Below are positions 24,370 through 33,330 of a DNA stretch of 64,000 bases, in pieces. How positions within the stretch are numbered: position 1 is the stretch's first letter; every line of letters starts with the position of its first letter. Source of the DNA: Pseudomonas japonica (GTDB lineage Bacteria; Pseudomonadota; Gammaproteobacteria; Pseudomonadales; Pseudomonadaceae); assembly GCF_013522925.1 (NCBI RefSeq), contig NZ_JAAMQU010000006.1, forward strand, positions 186,001 to 250,000, read 5' to 3'. A program made the translations under genes and the position numbers. The notes beneath the pieces are model-generated. The model did no database searches and had not been told where the DNA came from. It saw nothing but the letters and a program-made list of their open reading frames with translations.

Positions 24370-25653
24370 ATGGCGAACACCGCTTACCCGCCCTCTTACT
24401 ATGCCGCGTCGGCCAACCCCGTTCCGGCGCGCCCTGCCCTGCAGGAAACCATCGAAGCCGACGTGTGCGTAGTCGGCGCCGGCTATACCGGCCTGTCCAG
24501 TGCGCTTCACCTGCTGGAGCAAGGCTTCAGTGTGGTAATGGTAGAAGCCGCCCGGGTTGGCTTCGGCGCGTCGGGCCGTAATGGCGGCCAGATCGTTAAC
24601 AGCTATAGCCGCGACATCGACGTGATCGAGCGCACTGTCGACAAGCGCCAGGCCGAGTTGCTGGGCGCGATGGCGTTCGAGGGTGGGCGAATCATCCGTG
24701 AACGCGTGGCCCGTTACAACATTGACTGCGACTTGAAAGACGGCGGTGTATTCGCGGCCATTACCAGCAAACAAATGGGGCATCTCGAAGCGCAGAAGCG
24801 CCTCTGGGAACGTTACGGCCATACGCAGCTGGAGTTGATGGACCAACGCCGCATTCGCGAAGTAGTCGCTTGCGACCAGTACATCGGCGGCATGCTGGAC
24901 ATGAGCGGTGGCCACATCCACCCCCTGAACCTGGCGCTGGGTGAAGCGGCTGCAGTGGAATCCCTGGGTGGGCGCATCTTCGAACAAACCCCGGCTACCC
25001 GAATCGACCGCGGCCCCAACCCCGTGGTGCATACTCCCCAGGGCCAGGTAAAAGCCAAGTTCGTGATCGTGGCGGGCAATGCCTACCTGGGCAACCTGAT
25101 TCCGGAGCTGAGCGCGAAGTCGATGCCGTGCGGCACGCAGGTAGTGGCCACCGAGCCCCTGAGCGACGAGCTCGCACGCAGCCTGTTGCCTCAGGATTAC
25201 TGCGTAGAAGACTGCAATTACCTGCTGGACTACTACCGGCTGACAGCGGACAAGCGTCTGATCTTCGGCGGCGGCGTGGTGTATGGCGCCCGGGACCCGG
25301 CGAACATCGAAGCCATCATCCGGCCCAAGATGCTCAAGGCGTTCCCGCAGCTCAAGAACGTGAAGATCGACTACGCGTGGACCGGTAACTTCCTGCTCAC
25401 CCTGTCGCGCCTGCCGCAGGTGGGTCGCATCGGGGACAGCATCTACTACTCCCAAGGCTGCAGTGGCCATGGCGTGACCTACACGCACCTGGCGGGCAAG
25501 GTGCTGGCAGAGGCATTGCGCGGCCAGGCAGAGCGGTTCGATGCCTTCGCCGCGCTACCGCACTACCCCTTCCCGGGCGGCCAGGCACTGCGAGTGCCGT
25601 TGTCCGCCATCGGCGCCTGGTATTACAGCCTGCGCGACAAGCTGGGCGTTTAA
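24370..25653 (+). CDS. puuB: Gamma-glutamylputrescine oxidoreductase-type FAD enzyme
   Basis: 427 residues of the DAO family. The N-terminal FAD motif VCVVGAGYTGLSSALHLLEQG and GASGRNGGQIVNSYSRDID are typical of PuuB, as is the C-terminal YYSQGCSGHGVTYTHLAGK. The enzyme oxidises gamma-glutamylated putrescine with O2 to the aldehyde in polyamine catabolism. It stands alone here, with no puuA, C or D nearby, so another amine substrate is possible. Confidence 0.8.
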   Translation: MANTAYPPSYYAASANPVPARPALQETIEADVCVVGAGYTGLSSALHLLEQGFSVVMVEAARVGFGASGRNGGQIVNSYSRDIDVIERTVDKRQAELLGAMAFEGGRIIRERVARYNIDCDLKDGGVFAAITSKQMGHLEAQKRLWERYGHTQLELMDQRRIREVVACDQYIGGMLDMSGGHIHPLNLALGEAAAVESLGGRIFEQTPATRIDRGPNPVVHTPQGQVKAKFVIVAGNAYLGNLIPELSAKSMPCGTQVVATEPLSDELARSLLPQDYCVEDCNYLLDYYRLTADKRLIFGGGVVYGARDPANIEAIIRPKMLKAFPQLKNVKIDYAWTGNFLLTLSRLPQVGRIGDSIYYSQGCSGHGVTYTHLAGKVLAEALRGQAERFDAFAALPHYPFPGGQALRVPLSAIGAWYYSLRDKLGV

Positions 25654-25655
25654 GC

Positions 25656-26336
25656 CTACCGGCCGCCCAGGGCGCTCAGCGCCTTGGCAGCGGCCTGCTC
25701 CTGGCCGGCGGCACCCAGGCGGGCCGCCGCCTCGCGCCAGCGCGCCGGATCGACCTCTGCCGGCAACCGCCCCGGCGCCTGCGCCAACACCGCCCAATTT
25801 CCTCCAGCCTGCCACGCTGACACAAAGTCCGAGAACGACATCAACTGCCGGCGCTGATTACCTGAGCGCAGCAGCACATGGCTGCGGAAACGGTCGTACC
25901 CTACCAGCAACGCATATTGATCACTGCCCCAAAGTGTACCGGTGCGGTACCGCAACAATACCGGGTTACCCGCCGCAACCTGCGTCAGCAATGCCGGGAA
26001 CTGGCCATCGACCGGGTAAACAACCAGGCCGTACTGCCGCGCGGCCTCCTCCAGGCTTCGGTCGAGCACCGGGGCGCTTGCGGGCAGTTTCAGATAAGGC
26101 GCCACCAGCCCTGGAGTGACGTTCACCCCACGGTCGCGTAGCAGCGCGGCCAGGGCCGTAGGCGCTCCCTGATCGTCATCGCCTCGGTAGAACGGCACCG
26201 CGGTCAGCTCGACCCGGTCGGGGAGGCTACCGATTCGCGGCGCGGGGTGGTCTGCGCAGCCTGCCAGCAAAGCGACGACTCCGATTCCCAGCACGGTATG
26301 CCGATACAAACGGTTTAATATTTCTGACAGCATCAT
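25656..26336 (-). CDS. PA2778-family C39-like lipoprotein lacking catalytic residues
   Basis: 226 residues from the first of two adjacent ATGs (26334-26336; the second is equally possible). A lipoprotein signal ends in LLAGC (C27). The papain-like fold of the PA2778 family is recognisable from RVELTAVPFY, the helix after it, GNPVLLRYRTGTLW and YALLVGYDRFRSHVLLRSG. The usual QCGP nucleophile motif reads QGAP here (residues 56-59) and the usual catalytic His before YA is Gln140. It should therefore be a non-catalytic homologue. Function unknown. Confidence 0.75.
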   Translation of the reverse strand: MMLSEILNRLYRHTVLGIGVVALLAGCADHPAPRIGSLPDRVELTAVPFYRGDDDQGAPTALAALLRDRGVNVTPGLVAPYLKLPASAPVLDRSLEEAARQYGLVVYPVDGQFPALLTQVAAGNPVLLRYRTGTLWGSDQYALLVGYDRFRSHVLLRSGNQRRQLMSFSDFVSAWQAGGNWAVLAQAPGRLPAEVDPARWREAAARLGAAGQEQAAAKALSALGGR

Positions 26337-26507
26337 GCCCCCTGAGCCTACCGGAACACGCTTCCGGCCAACGGGCAATCATAGGTGGGTAAGCGCCCAC
26401 AGGATAGGCCCGGCGCACCACTCGTCACATGCCAGGAAACATAGTGGCCACTAGACTGCTCTGAGTAACACACGCCTGCGTTTGTTATGCCTGAAGGAGG
26501 TACGCTG

Positions 26508-26684
26508 ATGAGCCTGACAGTGGCGATACTCATGATGATCATGGCCTGGCTACTGGTCGCCGCGGCAATGCTGTGGGGAGTGCTGCGGATCACCCGGCGC
26601 CACCACCACTCATTGCGCGAAGCGCCCAAGCCCGGCCCCCGTCCCCGAGCCGGGCACACTCACCGCCTCGCCAGCGCCCACTGA
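26508..26684 (+). CDS. Small single-pass membrane protein
   Basis: 58 residues. The ATG at 26508 follows GAAGGAGG at good spacing, better than the frame's earlier start. One hydrophobic helix (SLTVAILMMIMAWLLVAAAM) is followed by a basic, His- and Pro-rich tail. Function unknown. Confidence 0.6.
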   Translation: MSLTVAILMMIMAWLLVAAAMLWGVLRITRRHHHSLREAPKPGPRPRAGHTHRLASAH

Positions 26685-26689
26685 CAAAA

Positions 26690-26708
26690 CGCCCCGTTGA
26701 CCGGGGCG
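26690..26708. terminator. Terminator between converging small gene and terC
   Basis: CGCCCCG (26690-26696) and CGGGGCG (26702-26708) form a 7-bp perfect stem around TTGAC. On the minus strand TTTTGT follows, so it mainly serves terC. Confidence 0.75.
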
Positions 26709-26715
26709 CAGTGCA

Positions 26716-27462
26716 TCAGGCAGACGGGGTGTGCTTGCGCTTCGCCCGCCGAGCCCAGAGGTTGAGGCATTCGATCGCCGCTGAGAACGCCATGGCGGTA
26801 TACACGTAGCCCTTGGGCACATGGGCACCGAAGCCTTCGGCGATCAGGGTCATGCCGATCATGATCAAGAAGCCCAGCGCCAGCATCACTACGGTAGGGT
26901 TGGCATTGATGAACCGTGCCAGGGGCTCGGCCGCCAGCAGCATCACCAGCACCGCGACCACGACAGCGATCACCATGATGGGCAGGTGCTCGGTCATGCC
27001 GACAGCGGTGATGATACTGTCGATGGAGAACACCAGATCGAGCATCAGGATCTGGCCAATGGCCGAGGCCAGGCCAATACCGACCTTGGCGCTTACCTTG
27101 GCATCGGCCTGAGCGTCCGGATCCACGCTGTGGTGGATCTCACTGGTGGCTTTCCAGAGCAGGAAGAGGCCACCGGCGATCAGGATGATGTCCTTCCAGG
27201 AAAACCCATGCCCTGCCACCTCGAATACCGGCGTGGTGAGCGTGACGATGAACGCAACGGTGCTCAGCAAACCCAGGCGCAGGATCAACGCCATGCCGAT
27301 ACCCAGCCGCCGCGCCTTGGTCTGGTGCTCAGCGGGCAGTTTGTTGGTCAGGATGGAAATGAAAATGAGGTTGTCGATGCCCAGCACCACTTCCATCACG
27401 ATCAGGGTGGCCAGCGCGGCCCAGGCGGCCGGGCTGACAAGAAGGTCCATCAGGTATTCCAT
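26716..27462 (-). CDS. TerC-family integral membrane protein
   Basis: 248 residues with about seven helices. The family acidic motifs are intact: [15 protein letters not shown] in helix 1 and [15 protein letters not shown] in helix 5. TerC proteins are linked to tellurite resistance and to manganese export that metallates secreted enzymes. The leader before the ATG is only about 100 bases shared with nhaR, with no yybP-ykoY-type riboswitch visible. Divergent from nhaR. Confidence 0.92.
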   Translation of the reverse strand: MEYLMDLLVSPAAWAALATLIVMEVVLGIDNLIFISILTNKLPAEHQTKARRLGIGMALILRLGLLSTVAFIVTLTTPVFEVAGHGFSWKDIILIAGGLFLLWKATSEIHHSVDPDAQADAKVSAKVGIGLASAIGQILMLDLVFSIDSIITAVGMTEHLPIMVIAVVVAVLVMLLAAEPLARFINANPTVVMLALGFLIMIGMTLIAEGFGAHVPKGYVYTAMAFSAAIECLNLWARRAKRKHTPSA

Positions 27463-27569
27463 GACATGCTCCAGGTACTCACGAATGACGGCAAGTGTAG
27501 ATGCGCTTATACTTCCGGAAAATTCGTATTTCTCATGTCAACAGTTCGGTTTATTCGAAGCGTAGCCTC

Positions 27570-28469
27570 ATGCTCAATTACCGCCAGCTTCACTACTTCT
27601 GGATCGTGGCGCGTACGGGCAGCATTACCCGCGCCTGCGAACAGCTGAACCTGACGGCGCCGACGATCAGCGGCCAGCTGTCTCTGCTTGAAAGCAACCT
27701 GGGCCTGCAACTGTTTCAGAAGGTGGGCCGCCACTTGGAGTTGACCGAAGACGGCCGCCGGGTTCTGGCCTATGCAGAGCCCATGTTCGAAGCCGGCGTC
27801 GCCCTTGAAGCGATGATCCGTTCACAGCCAGGGCAACAGCCGCGCATGTTCAGGGTAGGCGTGGCCGATGTGGTTCCCAAATCCATCGTCTACCGATTGC
27901 TGGCCCCGACCATGTCGCTCGACAACCCGCCGTTACGTATCGCTTGCCGGGAGGACAAACTGGAACGGCTGCTGGCAGACCTCGCCATCCAGCGCCTGGA
28001 TCTGGTGATATCCGACAGCCCCGTCCCCGCCCAGCTGGACATCAAAACCCGCACCATCAAGCTGGGGGAATGCGGCATCGGCTTTTTCGCCACTCAGTCC
28101 CTGGCGCAGGCGTGCACCGGAGAATTCCCAGGTTGCCTCGATAGCCAGCCGCTACTCATCCCGGGGCCGCAGAGCGTGGTGCGCGGGCGGTTACTGAGAT
28201 GGCTGGAGGAATGCCGTATAAACCCCAGAATCGTCGGGGAATTCGACGACAGCGCGCTGATGCAAGCCTTCGGCACAGCGGGCACTGGCATATTCGTCGC
28301 CCCCCGGGTGATCGCCGACGACCTCCTCCGCTCAGGGGGAGTAGTGATGCTGGGCGAAACCGAGGCGGTAGCCGAAGCCTTTTATGCGATTTCAGTGGAG
28401 CGGCGTGTTAACCACCCGGGGATTCTTGCCGTAGCCGAAAGGGCGCGACATGACCTCTTCCAGCAATAG
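27570..28469 (+). CDS. nhaR: LysR-family regulator, NhaR-like
   Basis: 299 residues. The start at 27570 opens MLNYRQLHYFWIVARTGSIT, the NhaR-type helix-turn-helix, with LNLTAPTISGQLSLLESNLG as recognition region. The effector domain is complete. NhaR controls sodium/proton antiporter genes in E. coli; in pseudomonads the target is not established. Divergent from terC, which is a possible target by position. Confidence 0.8.
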   Translation: MLNYRQLHYFWIVARTGSITRACEQLNLTAPTISGQLSLLESNLGLQLFQKVGRHLELTEDGRRVLAYAEPMFEAGVALEAMIRSQPGQQPRMFRVGVADVVPKSIVYRLLAPTMSLDNPPLRIACREDKLERLLADLAIQRLDLVISDSPVPAQLDIKTRTIKLGECGIGFFATQSLAQACTGEFPGCLDSQPLLIPGPQSVVRGRLLRWLEECRINPRIVGEFDDSALMQAFGTAGTGIFVAPRVIADDLLRSGGVVMLGETEAVAEAFYAISVERRVNHPGILAVAERARHDLFQQ

Positions 28470-28517
28470 CCAACGAAGCCGTACTCTAGGGGCCCCTTTT
28501 TGTGCAGGTGCCCCGCG

Positions 28518-29150
28518 ATGACTGACGACCTCGAGCCGCAACGGCCTGAGTTGACCGCTATCGACATTCGCATTCTCGGTTGCCTGGTCGAGAAACAGGC
28601 CAGCAATCCGGAAACCTACCCCTTGACGCTCAACGCACTGGTGTTGGCGTGCAACCAGAAAACCAGCCGGGATCCGATCCTGCAGCTTTCTGCGGGCGAG
28701 GTGGGCCAGCGCCTGCGGGTGCTCGAAGGCATGGGCTTTACCCGTCTGGTGATGGGTAACCGCGCCGACCGCTATGAGCACCGCCTGGACAAGGCGCTCG
28801 AACTGGTCCCGGCACAGGTGGCCTTGCTGAGCTTGCTGTTCCTGCGTGGCGCGCAAACCATCGGCGACCTGCTTACCCGCAGCAGCCGGCTGCATGCCTT
28901 CGATGACACAGAGCAGGTTCGTCATCAGCTCGAACGCCTGGCGGCCCGTGGCTTGGCTCGACAGCTGCCCCGTCAGGTGGGCCAGCGCGAGCTGCGTTAC
29001 ACCCATGGCTGGGCGCAAGCCACCGACGCGCTGGAGCACTACGGGGCAGAGCCGGCAACCGCCGTGCCGGCCGCAACCGACCGGATCAGCGCGCTGGAAG
29101 CCCGGATCGCGGCGCTGGAAGAGCGCCTGGCAAAGCTGGGCCTGGACTGA
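28518..29150 (+). CDS. YceH/DUF480-family protein
   Basis: 210 residues from [12 protein letters not shown]. Two winged-helix domains are recognisable ([20 protein letters not shown], then [20 protein letters not shown]) and a C-terminal coiled coil ([18 protein letters not shown]). A winged-helix tandem suggests DNA binding; function unknown. Four bases would be enough to couple it to nothing downstream, since the next gene faces it. Confidence 0.88.
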   Translation: MTDDLEPQRPELTAIDIRILGCLVEKQASNPETYPLTLNALVLACNQKTSRDPILQLSAGEVGQRLRVLEGMGFTRLVMGNRADRYEHRLDKALELVPAQVALLSLLFLRGAQTIGDLLTRSSRLHAFDDTEQVRHQLERLAARGLARQLPRQVGQRELRYTHGWAQATDALEHYGAEPATAVPAATDRISALEARIAALEERLAKLGLD

Positions 29151-29972
29151 CTAGCCGGCCGTGGCGAATGCCACCGCTTCGGCCACCTGCTGATCGCTGG
29201 GGCGAATGCCGGTATACAGCACAAACTGTTCCAGCGCCTGCAGGGCCACCACGTCTTCGCCGGTGATGACAGGCTTGCCGGCCGCTTCGGCGGCAAGAAC
29301 CAGCGGGGTACGTGGGGGGATGGCTACCACATCGACCACCACGGACGCACGCTCGATAGCCTGCTCGCTGAAGGCCAGGCCGTTGGCTTCAGGCCCGCCG
29401 GCCATGCCGATCGGCGTAACGTTCACCAGCAGGTCCGCCTGCAGGCCCACTTCGTCCACCGCCCAGGCATAACCACAGCGATCGGCCAAGGCCGGGCCGG
29501 CCTCGGTGTTGCGCGCAATCAGCGTGCCCCGGGCAAAACCGGCGTCCTTGAAGGCGCTGGCCACAGCCTTGGCCATGCCACCGCTGCCACGCACGGCCAG
29601 GCGCATGTCGGTCGACAATGCATGGCGCTCGATCAGTTGACGAATGGCCAGGTAGTCCGTGTTGTAGGCCTTCAAGTAACCGGCGTTGTTGACGATAGTA
29701 TTGATAGAGGCGATTGCCGCAGCCGAGGCATCCAGCTCATCCACCAGTGGGATGGAGGCTTCCTTGAACGGCATGGACACCGCGCAGCCACGAATGCCGA
29801 GTGCGCGTATGCCACTGATTGCTGCTGGCAAGTCGGTGGTCGTGAAAGCTTTATAGAAGTAATCGAGATCCAGCGCTCGATAAAGGAAGTTGTGGAAGCG
29901 CGTGCCGAAGTTACCGGGGCGCGCCGCCAGGGACATGCACAACTGGGTTTGCTTGTTCGGAAAAATAGCCAT
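29151..29972 (-). CDS. Shikimate 5-dehydrogenase-like protein
   Basis: 273 residues with the AroE two-domain layout. KQTQLCMSLAARPGNFGTRFHN replaces the usual SxS shikimate site, while AVSMPFKEASIP keeps the Lys and VRGSGGMAKAVASAFK is the nucleotide-binding loop. TDYLAIRQLIE keeps the Asp. The altered N-terminal substrate region separates it from housekeeping AroE, so the substrate may be quinate or another hydroxy acid. Confidence 0.75.
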   Translation of the reverse strand: MAIFPNKQTQLCMSLAARPGNFGTRFHNFLYRALDLDYFYKAFTTTDLPAAISGIRALGIRGCAVSMPFKEASIPLVDELDASAAAIASINTIVNNAGYLKAYNTDYLAIRQLIERHALSTDMRLAVRGSGGMAKAVASAFKDAGFARGTLIARNTEAGPALADRCGYAWAVDEVGLQADLLVNVTPIGMAGGPEANGLAFSEQAIERASVVVDVVAIPPRTPLVLAAEAAGKPVITGEDVVALQALEQFVLYTGIRPSDQQVAEAVAFATAG

Positions 29973-30140
29973 GGAAGATCCGACAGGTGTTTGATGAGTA
30001 AGGAAATCGATACGATGACCTTACATAAAATTTACCGTTTTCGGTCGCGGGTTTTAACTGTTTCACTGTCATAGTGTGTACGGCAGTCCCAGGACCCGAA
30101 GGCGGGCTCCAGGCGCCACGTCGTATTACGAGGAACCATC

Positions 30141-30458
30141 ATGATTCGTCATCTACCCAAAATCGCCCTTCTGGTTGGTGCACTGAGCCTCGCCGGCCCG
30201 GCGGCCGCGCACGGTGGCGGCGGTGTTGGCCCAGGTGTGCTTGGCGCGGTACTCGGCGCCGCGGTCGTTGGCGCGGTTGTCGCTCGCCCTGCCCCCGTTG
30301 TTGTGGAGCAGCCGGTGTATGTCGCGCCCCAGCCCGTGTATGTGCAAGCGCCACCTCCACCGGTGTACTACCAACCGGCGCCGGTGTACGTAGCACCGCC
30401 ACCGCCACCGCCTGGCTACTATGCGCCGCGTGCCTACTACGGCCCGCCCCGCTGGTAA
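30141..30458 (+). CDS. Secreted Pro/Tyr-rich repeat protein
   Basis: 105 residues with a signal peptide ending in AGPAAA-HGGG. A Gly-rich hydrophobic segment (GPGVLGAVLGAAVVGAVV) precedes a repetitive tail of PVYV, PPPPVYY and PPPPPGYY units. GAGGAACC lies before the ATG. Such tails are disordered and occur in small envelope proteins. Function unknown. Confidence 0.7.
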   Translation: MIRHLPKIALLVGALSLAGPAAAHGGGGVGPGVLGAVLGAAVVGAVVARPAPVVVEQPVYVAPQPVYVQAPPPPVYYQPAPVYVAPPPPPPGYYAPRAYYGPPRW

Positions 30459-30570
30459 AACACTCGCCCTCGATGGGTGGATGATGCAAAATAGCCACTA
30501 TCGAGGGCGGCTTCTGTCGCCGGCTCGCTCAGGCCTACATTGAGCGCATTGAGTCCGCGAGGTTCCCAAC

Positions 30571-30747
30571 ATGTTTTCCTGTCGCGTGATGAGTGTCGTT
30601 GGCAGCGCAGTTCCTGAACACCTGCGCGATCTAGGGCTGCTGGTCTGCTGGTATGTCGTGGTTGACGGCGAGATCGTCAGCCCGCCCCTTCTTTCCCGAA
30701 ACCATGCCGACCGTTTTCGCGAAGAACTGTGCGGCCTTGCCGCCTGA
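30571..30747 (+). CDS. Small hypothetical protein
   Basis: 58 residues, MFSCRVMSVVGSAVPEHLRD to REELCGLAA. GCGAGG lies nine bases before the ATG. The frame has chromosome-like codon use, hydrophobic strands (LGLLVCWYVVVDGEIV) and a charged HADRFREEL end. No family is recognised. It stands alone between the Pro-rich gene and pbpG. Confidence 0.45.
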   Translation: MFSCRVMSVVGSAVPEHLRDLGLLVCWYVVVDGEIVSPPLLSRNHADRFREELCGLAA

Positions 30748-30900
30748 CCTTTAGCACATCCAGATTCTCGCCTTCCTTCAGTCGCTGCCTGCTCGCGCGA
30801 ATGAAGAAACATTTACCTGTTCGGGCAATCGACAGGCACTTGGCCATAAATTTACAATGTCGCCAGTTTCGATGGCACGGACGCCACACTTCTACTCTTC

Positions 30901-31827
30901 TTGCGAGCAATCTCCGTGAAAACCCCTCTTTCGATACTGAGCCTTTGTTTCGTGCTCGCAGGCGCTTGCTTTACCTCGAACGCTACGGCAGCCGATAGCG
31001 CATTCAAGCGAGACCCGGCACAGCTGCACCTGGCATCCCATAGCGCCTTGCTGGTGGATCTTCAAACCAATCAGGTGATCTACGAGAACAAACCGGACCA
31101 GGTTGTGCCCATTGCGTCGGTGACCAAACTGATGACCGCCATGGTGGTGCTGGATGCCAAGCAATCGATGGATGAAGAAATCACCGTCGATATCAGCCAG
31201 ACCAAGGAAATGAAAGGCGTATTCTCCCGTGTGAAGCTGGGCAGTACGCTGAACCGGCACGACATGTTGCTGATTGCGCTGATGTCCTCCGAAAACCGCG
31301 CGGCCGCAAGCCTCGCGCACCACTATCCCGGTGGATACAACGCCTTTATCGCCGCCATGAACGCCAAGGCCCGGGCCTTGGGCATGAGCCATACGCGTTA
31401 TGTAGAACCTACGGGGCTGTCGGAACAGAACGTATCCACGGCGCGCGACCTGAGCAAATTATTGGTCGCGGCGCGGCGTTACCCGATGCTGTCGGAACTC
31501 AGTACCACCAAGGAAAAGACCGTTGCGTTCAAAAAGCCCAACTACACGCTGGGCTTCCATAACACCGATCATCTGCTGAACCAGAAGAACTGGGACATCG
31601 AGATTACCAAGACCGGCTTTACCGACAAGGCGGGCCATTGCCTGGTGCTGGTTACCAGCATGGGCGGCCGCCCGGTCGCCATGGTGATCCTCGATGCATT
31701 CGGCAAATATACCCACTTCGCCGACGCCAGCCGCTTGCGCACCTGGGTGGAAACGGGCCGCAGCGCCAAGGCGCCTGCCGTGGCCATGCAGTACAAGGCC
31801 GAGAAACACCGCCAATTGGCGGATTGA
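30901..31827 (+). CDS. pbpG: D-alanyl-D-alanine endopeptidase (PBP7)
   Basis: 308 residues from a TTG at 30901; a GTG at 30916 is an alternative and neither has a clear ribosome site. A signal peptide is followed by the peptidase S11 motifs SVTK (nucleophile Ser with Lys), SSEN and KTG (in [11 protein letters not shown]). It cleaves D-Ala-mDAP cross-links in the periplasm and helps cell wall remodelling. Confidence 0.92.
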   Translation: MRAISVKTPLSILSLCFVLAGACFTSNATAADSAFKRDPAQLHLASHSALLVDLQTNQVIYENKPDQVVPIASVTKLMTAMVVLDAKQSMDEEITVDISQTKEMKGVFSRVKLGSTLNRHDMLLIALMSSENRAAASLAHHYPGGYNAFIAAMNAKARALGMSHTRYVEPTGLSEQNVSTARDLSKLLVAARRYPMLSELSTTKEKTVAFKKPNYTLGFHNTDHLLNQKNWDIEITKTGFTDKAGHCLVLVTSMGGRPVAMVILDAFGKYTHFADASRLRTWVETGRSAKAPAVAMQYKAEKHRQLAD

Positions 31828-31846
31828 GCGCACCCGGCCATCGGCC

Positions 31847-31946
31847 ATGCGGGAGTAGGCGGAGCCTGCGAACGGCCCCATCCAATGCCAAGCGGTGGCC
31901 GTTCGCGAGCTTCGCCGGGTGGCTGGCCCCGCCGCTTCCTACAAGG
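31847..31946. repeat. REP-like inverted pair
   Basis: Two palindrome-rich units face each other after pbpG: GCGGGAGTAGGCGGAGCCTG with CGAACGGCC (31850-31877), and GGCCGTTCGCGAGCTTCGCC running to CTTCCTACAAGG (31897-31946). GGCCGTTCGC is shared in inverted orientation. This layout fits Pseudomonas extragenic palindromic (REP/BIME) elements. No other copy was noticed in the window. Confidence 0.5.
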
Positions 31947-31961
31947 AGGGGGCGTCGGCCC

Positions 31962-32444
31962 TCAGGCCGTGGTGCTGATGCTGGTCCCGCTGGTGCTGCT
32001 ACCTTCGTCGACCAGTGCCTGCAACAGCTCGGCGTTGACAGTCTGCAGTTCGCTGCTGGTGGCTGCCACCTGCGATTGAGCCGAGGCAACAGCGGCGGCT
32101 TTCTGTTCTTCGGTACCACTGCCGCTCTGGGCTTTCTGCAGCGCTTGCTGCTCCTTGGCCAATTCCTTTTGCAGCGCCGCAACCTGTTTTTTCAGGTCAG
32201 TGACGGTATCCGAATCGCTGTCGCTGTCGCTATCGCTGCTGCTCGACGCGCTACCACCACCACCGGCAGGCGGCCCACCCGCGCCTTGGGCGCTGTTGGT
32301 GCTGGCGACCGCAGTGGCGGTGCTCGCTACGGTTGCGGTGGTGGTGTCTTCGGTTTCAGTCGCGGCGGCGGGGCTGCTGGCGGCCTTGGTGGTGCTGGTG
32401 GTCTGGATATGAATGTTCGAGGCAATAGCGGACAAGCTGGTCAT
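31962..32444 (-). CDS. FlxA-like coiled-coil protein
   Basis: 160 residues. A Thr/Ala/Ser-rich N-terminus and a Gly-rich patch lead to an SSSSDSDSDSDSD stretch encoded by near-perfect hexamer repeats, then a heptad-patterned coiled coil (LKKQVAALQKELAKEQQALQ) and a Ser/Thr tail. The plan matches FlxA-like proteins of pseudomonads, whose role is unknown. No signal peptide or membrane segment is present. Confidence 0.6.
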   Translation of the reverse strand: MTSLSAIASNIHIQTTSTTKAASSPAAATETEDTTTATVASTATAVASTNSAQGAGGPPAGGGGSASSSSDSDSDSDSDTVTDLKKQVAALQKELAKEQQALQKAQSGSGTEEQKAAAVASAQSQVAATSSELQTVNAELLQALVDEGSSTSGTSISTTA

Positions 32445-32646
32445 GGGGACCCCTGTGGACGGTTTATTGGCCTACCCTGCATCGGCGCGCCTGGCACAGG
32501 CTTTAGCACAGCTTGGTATCCGCTTTGTACCGGAGCCGTTACTGTCTGATCATCCGGATGGGCCAAACATGAAATAATCTTCAAATAGCCCTGACCCCAA
32601 ACTTGGCACAATGCCACGGTCCGCTTCAGAACCAGCAGGTACCTCC

Positions 32647-33330
32647 ATGACACGTGTATTGACCATCGAAGACGATGCCGTTACCGCCCGGGAAATCGTG
32701 GCGGAGCTGAGCAACCACGGCCTGGAGGTGGATTGGGTCGACAATGGCCGCGAGGGCCTGGTGAAGGCCGTGAGCGGTGTGTATGACGTGATCACCCTGG
32801 ACCGCATGCTTCCGGAGCTCGACGGCCTGGCCATCGTGACCACGTTGCGCACCATCGGCGTGTCCACGCCGGTATTGATGATCAGCGCTCTCTCCGACGT
32901 GGATGAACGTGTGCGCGGCTTGCGCGCCGGGGGCGACGACTACCTCACCAAACCTTTCGCATCGGATGAAATGGCCGCGCGGGTGGAAGTGCTGCTGCGC
33001 CGCAAGCAGACCGGCGCCGCCCAGGACAACACCCTGAAGGTCGCGGACCTGGAGCTGGACCTGATCACCCGTGAAGCGCGCCGTAGTGGCCAGCAATTGA
33101 ACTTGCTGCCCACCGAGTTCAAGCTGCTTGAATTCCTGATGCGCAACGCCGGCCAGGTGCTTACCCGCATGATGATCTTCGAAGAAGTATGGGGCTACCA
33201 CTTCGACCCAGGCACCAACCTGATCGACGTCCACATCGGCCGCCTGCGCAAGAAGATCGACCCGGCCGGCACACCCCCGCTGATCAAGACCGTGCGAGGG
33301 TCTGGCTATGTCATTGCCGAACCCCTCTAA
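32647..33330 (+). CDS. OmpR-family response regulator
   Basis: 227 residues from the ATG at 32647. The receiver domain has the acidic pair D9/D10, phosphoacceptor D52 and K102, and the C-terminal winged helix ends in RLRKKIDPAGTPPLIKTVRG. It is encoded just ahead of, and overlaps by 23 bases, its cognate kinase. The regulated genes are not evident. It resembles metal or envelope-stress regulators in general layout only. Confidence 0.93.
   Translation: MTRVLTIEDDAVTAREIVAELSNHGLEVDWVDNGREGLVKAVSGVYDVITLDRMLPELDGLAIVTTLRTIGVSTPVLMISALSDVDERVRGLRAGGDDYLTKPFASDEMAARVEVLLRRKQTGAAQDNTLKVADLELDLITREARRSGQQLNLLPTEFKLLEFLMRNAGQVLTRMMIFEEVWGYHFDPGTNLIDVHIGRLRKKIDPAGTPPLIKTVRGSGYVIAEPL

Noticed and set aside
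24220..25488. 422-codon minus-strand frame
   Set aside because: Antisense shadow of the puuB-type gene and its promoter region.
27463..27569. Manganese riboswitch upstream of terC
   Set aside because: The gap is about 100 bases shared by two divergent genes and lacks the conserved loops.
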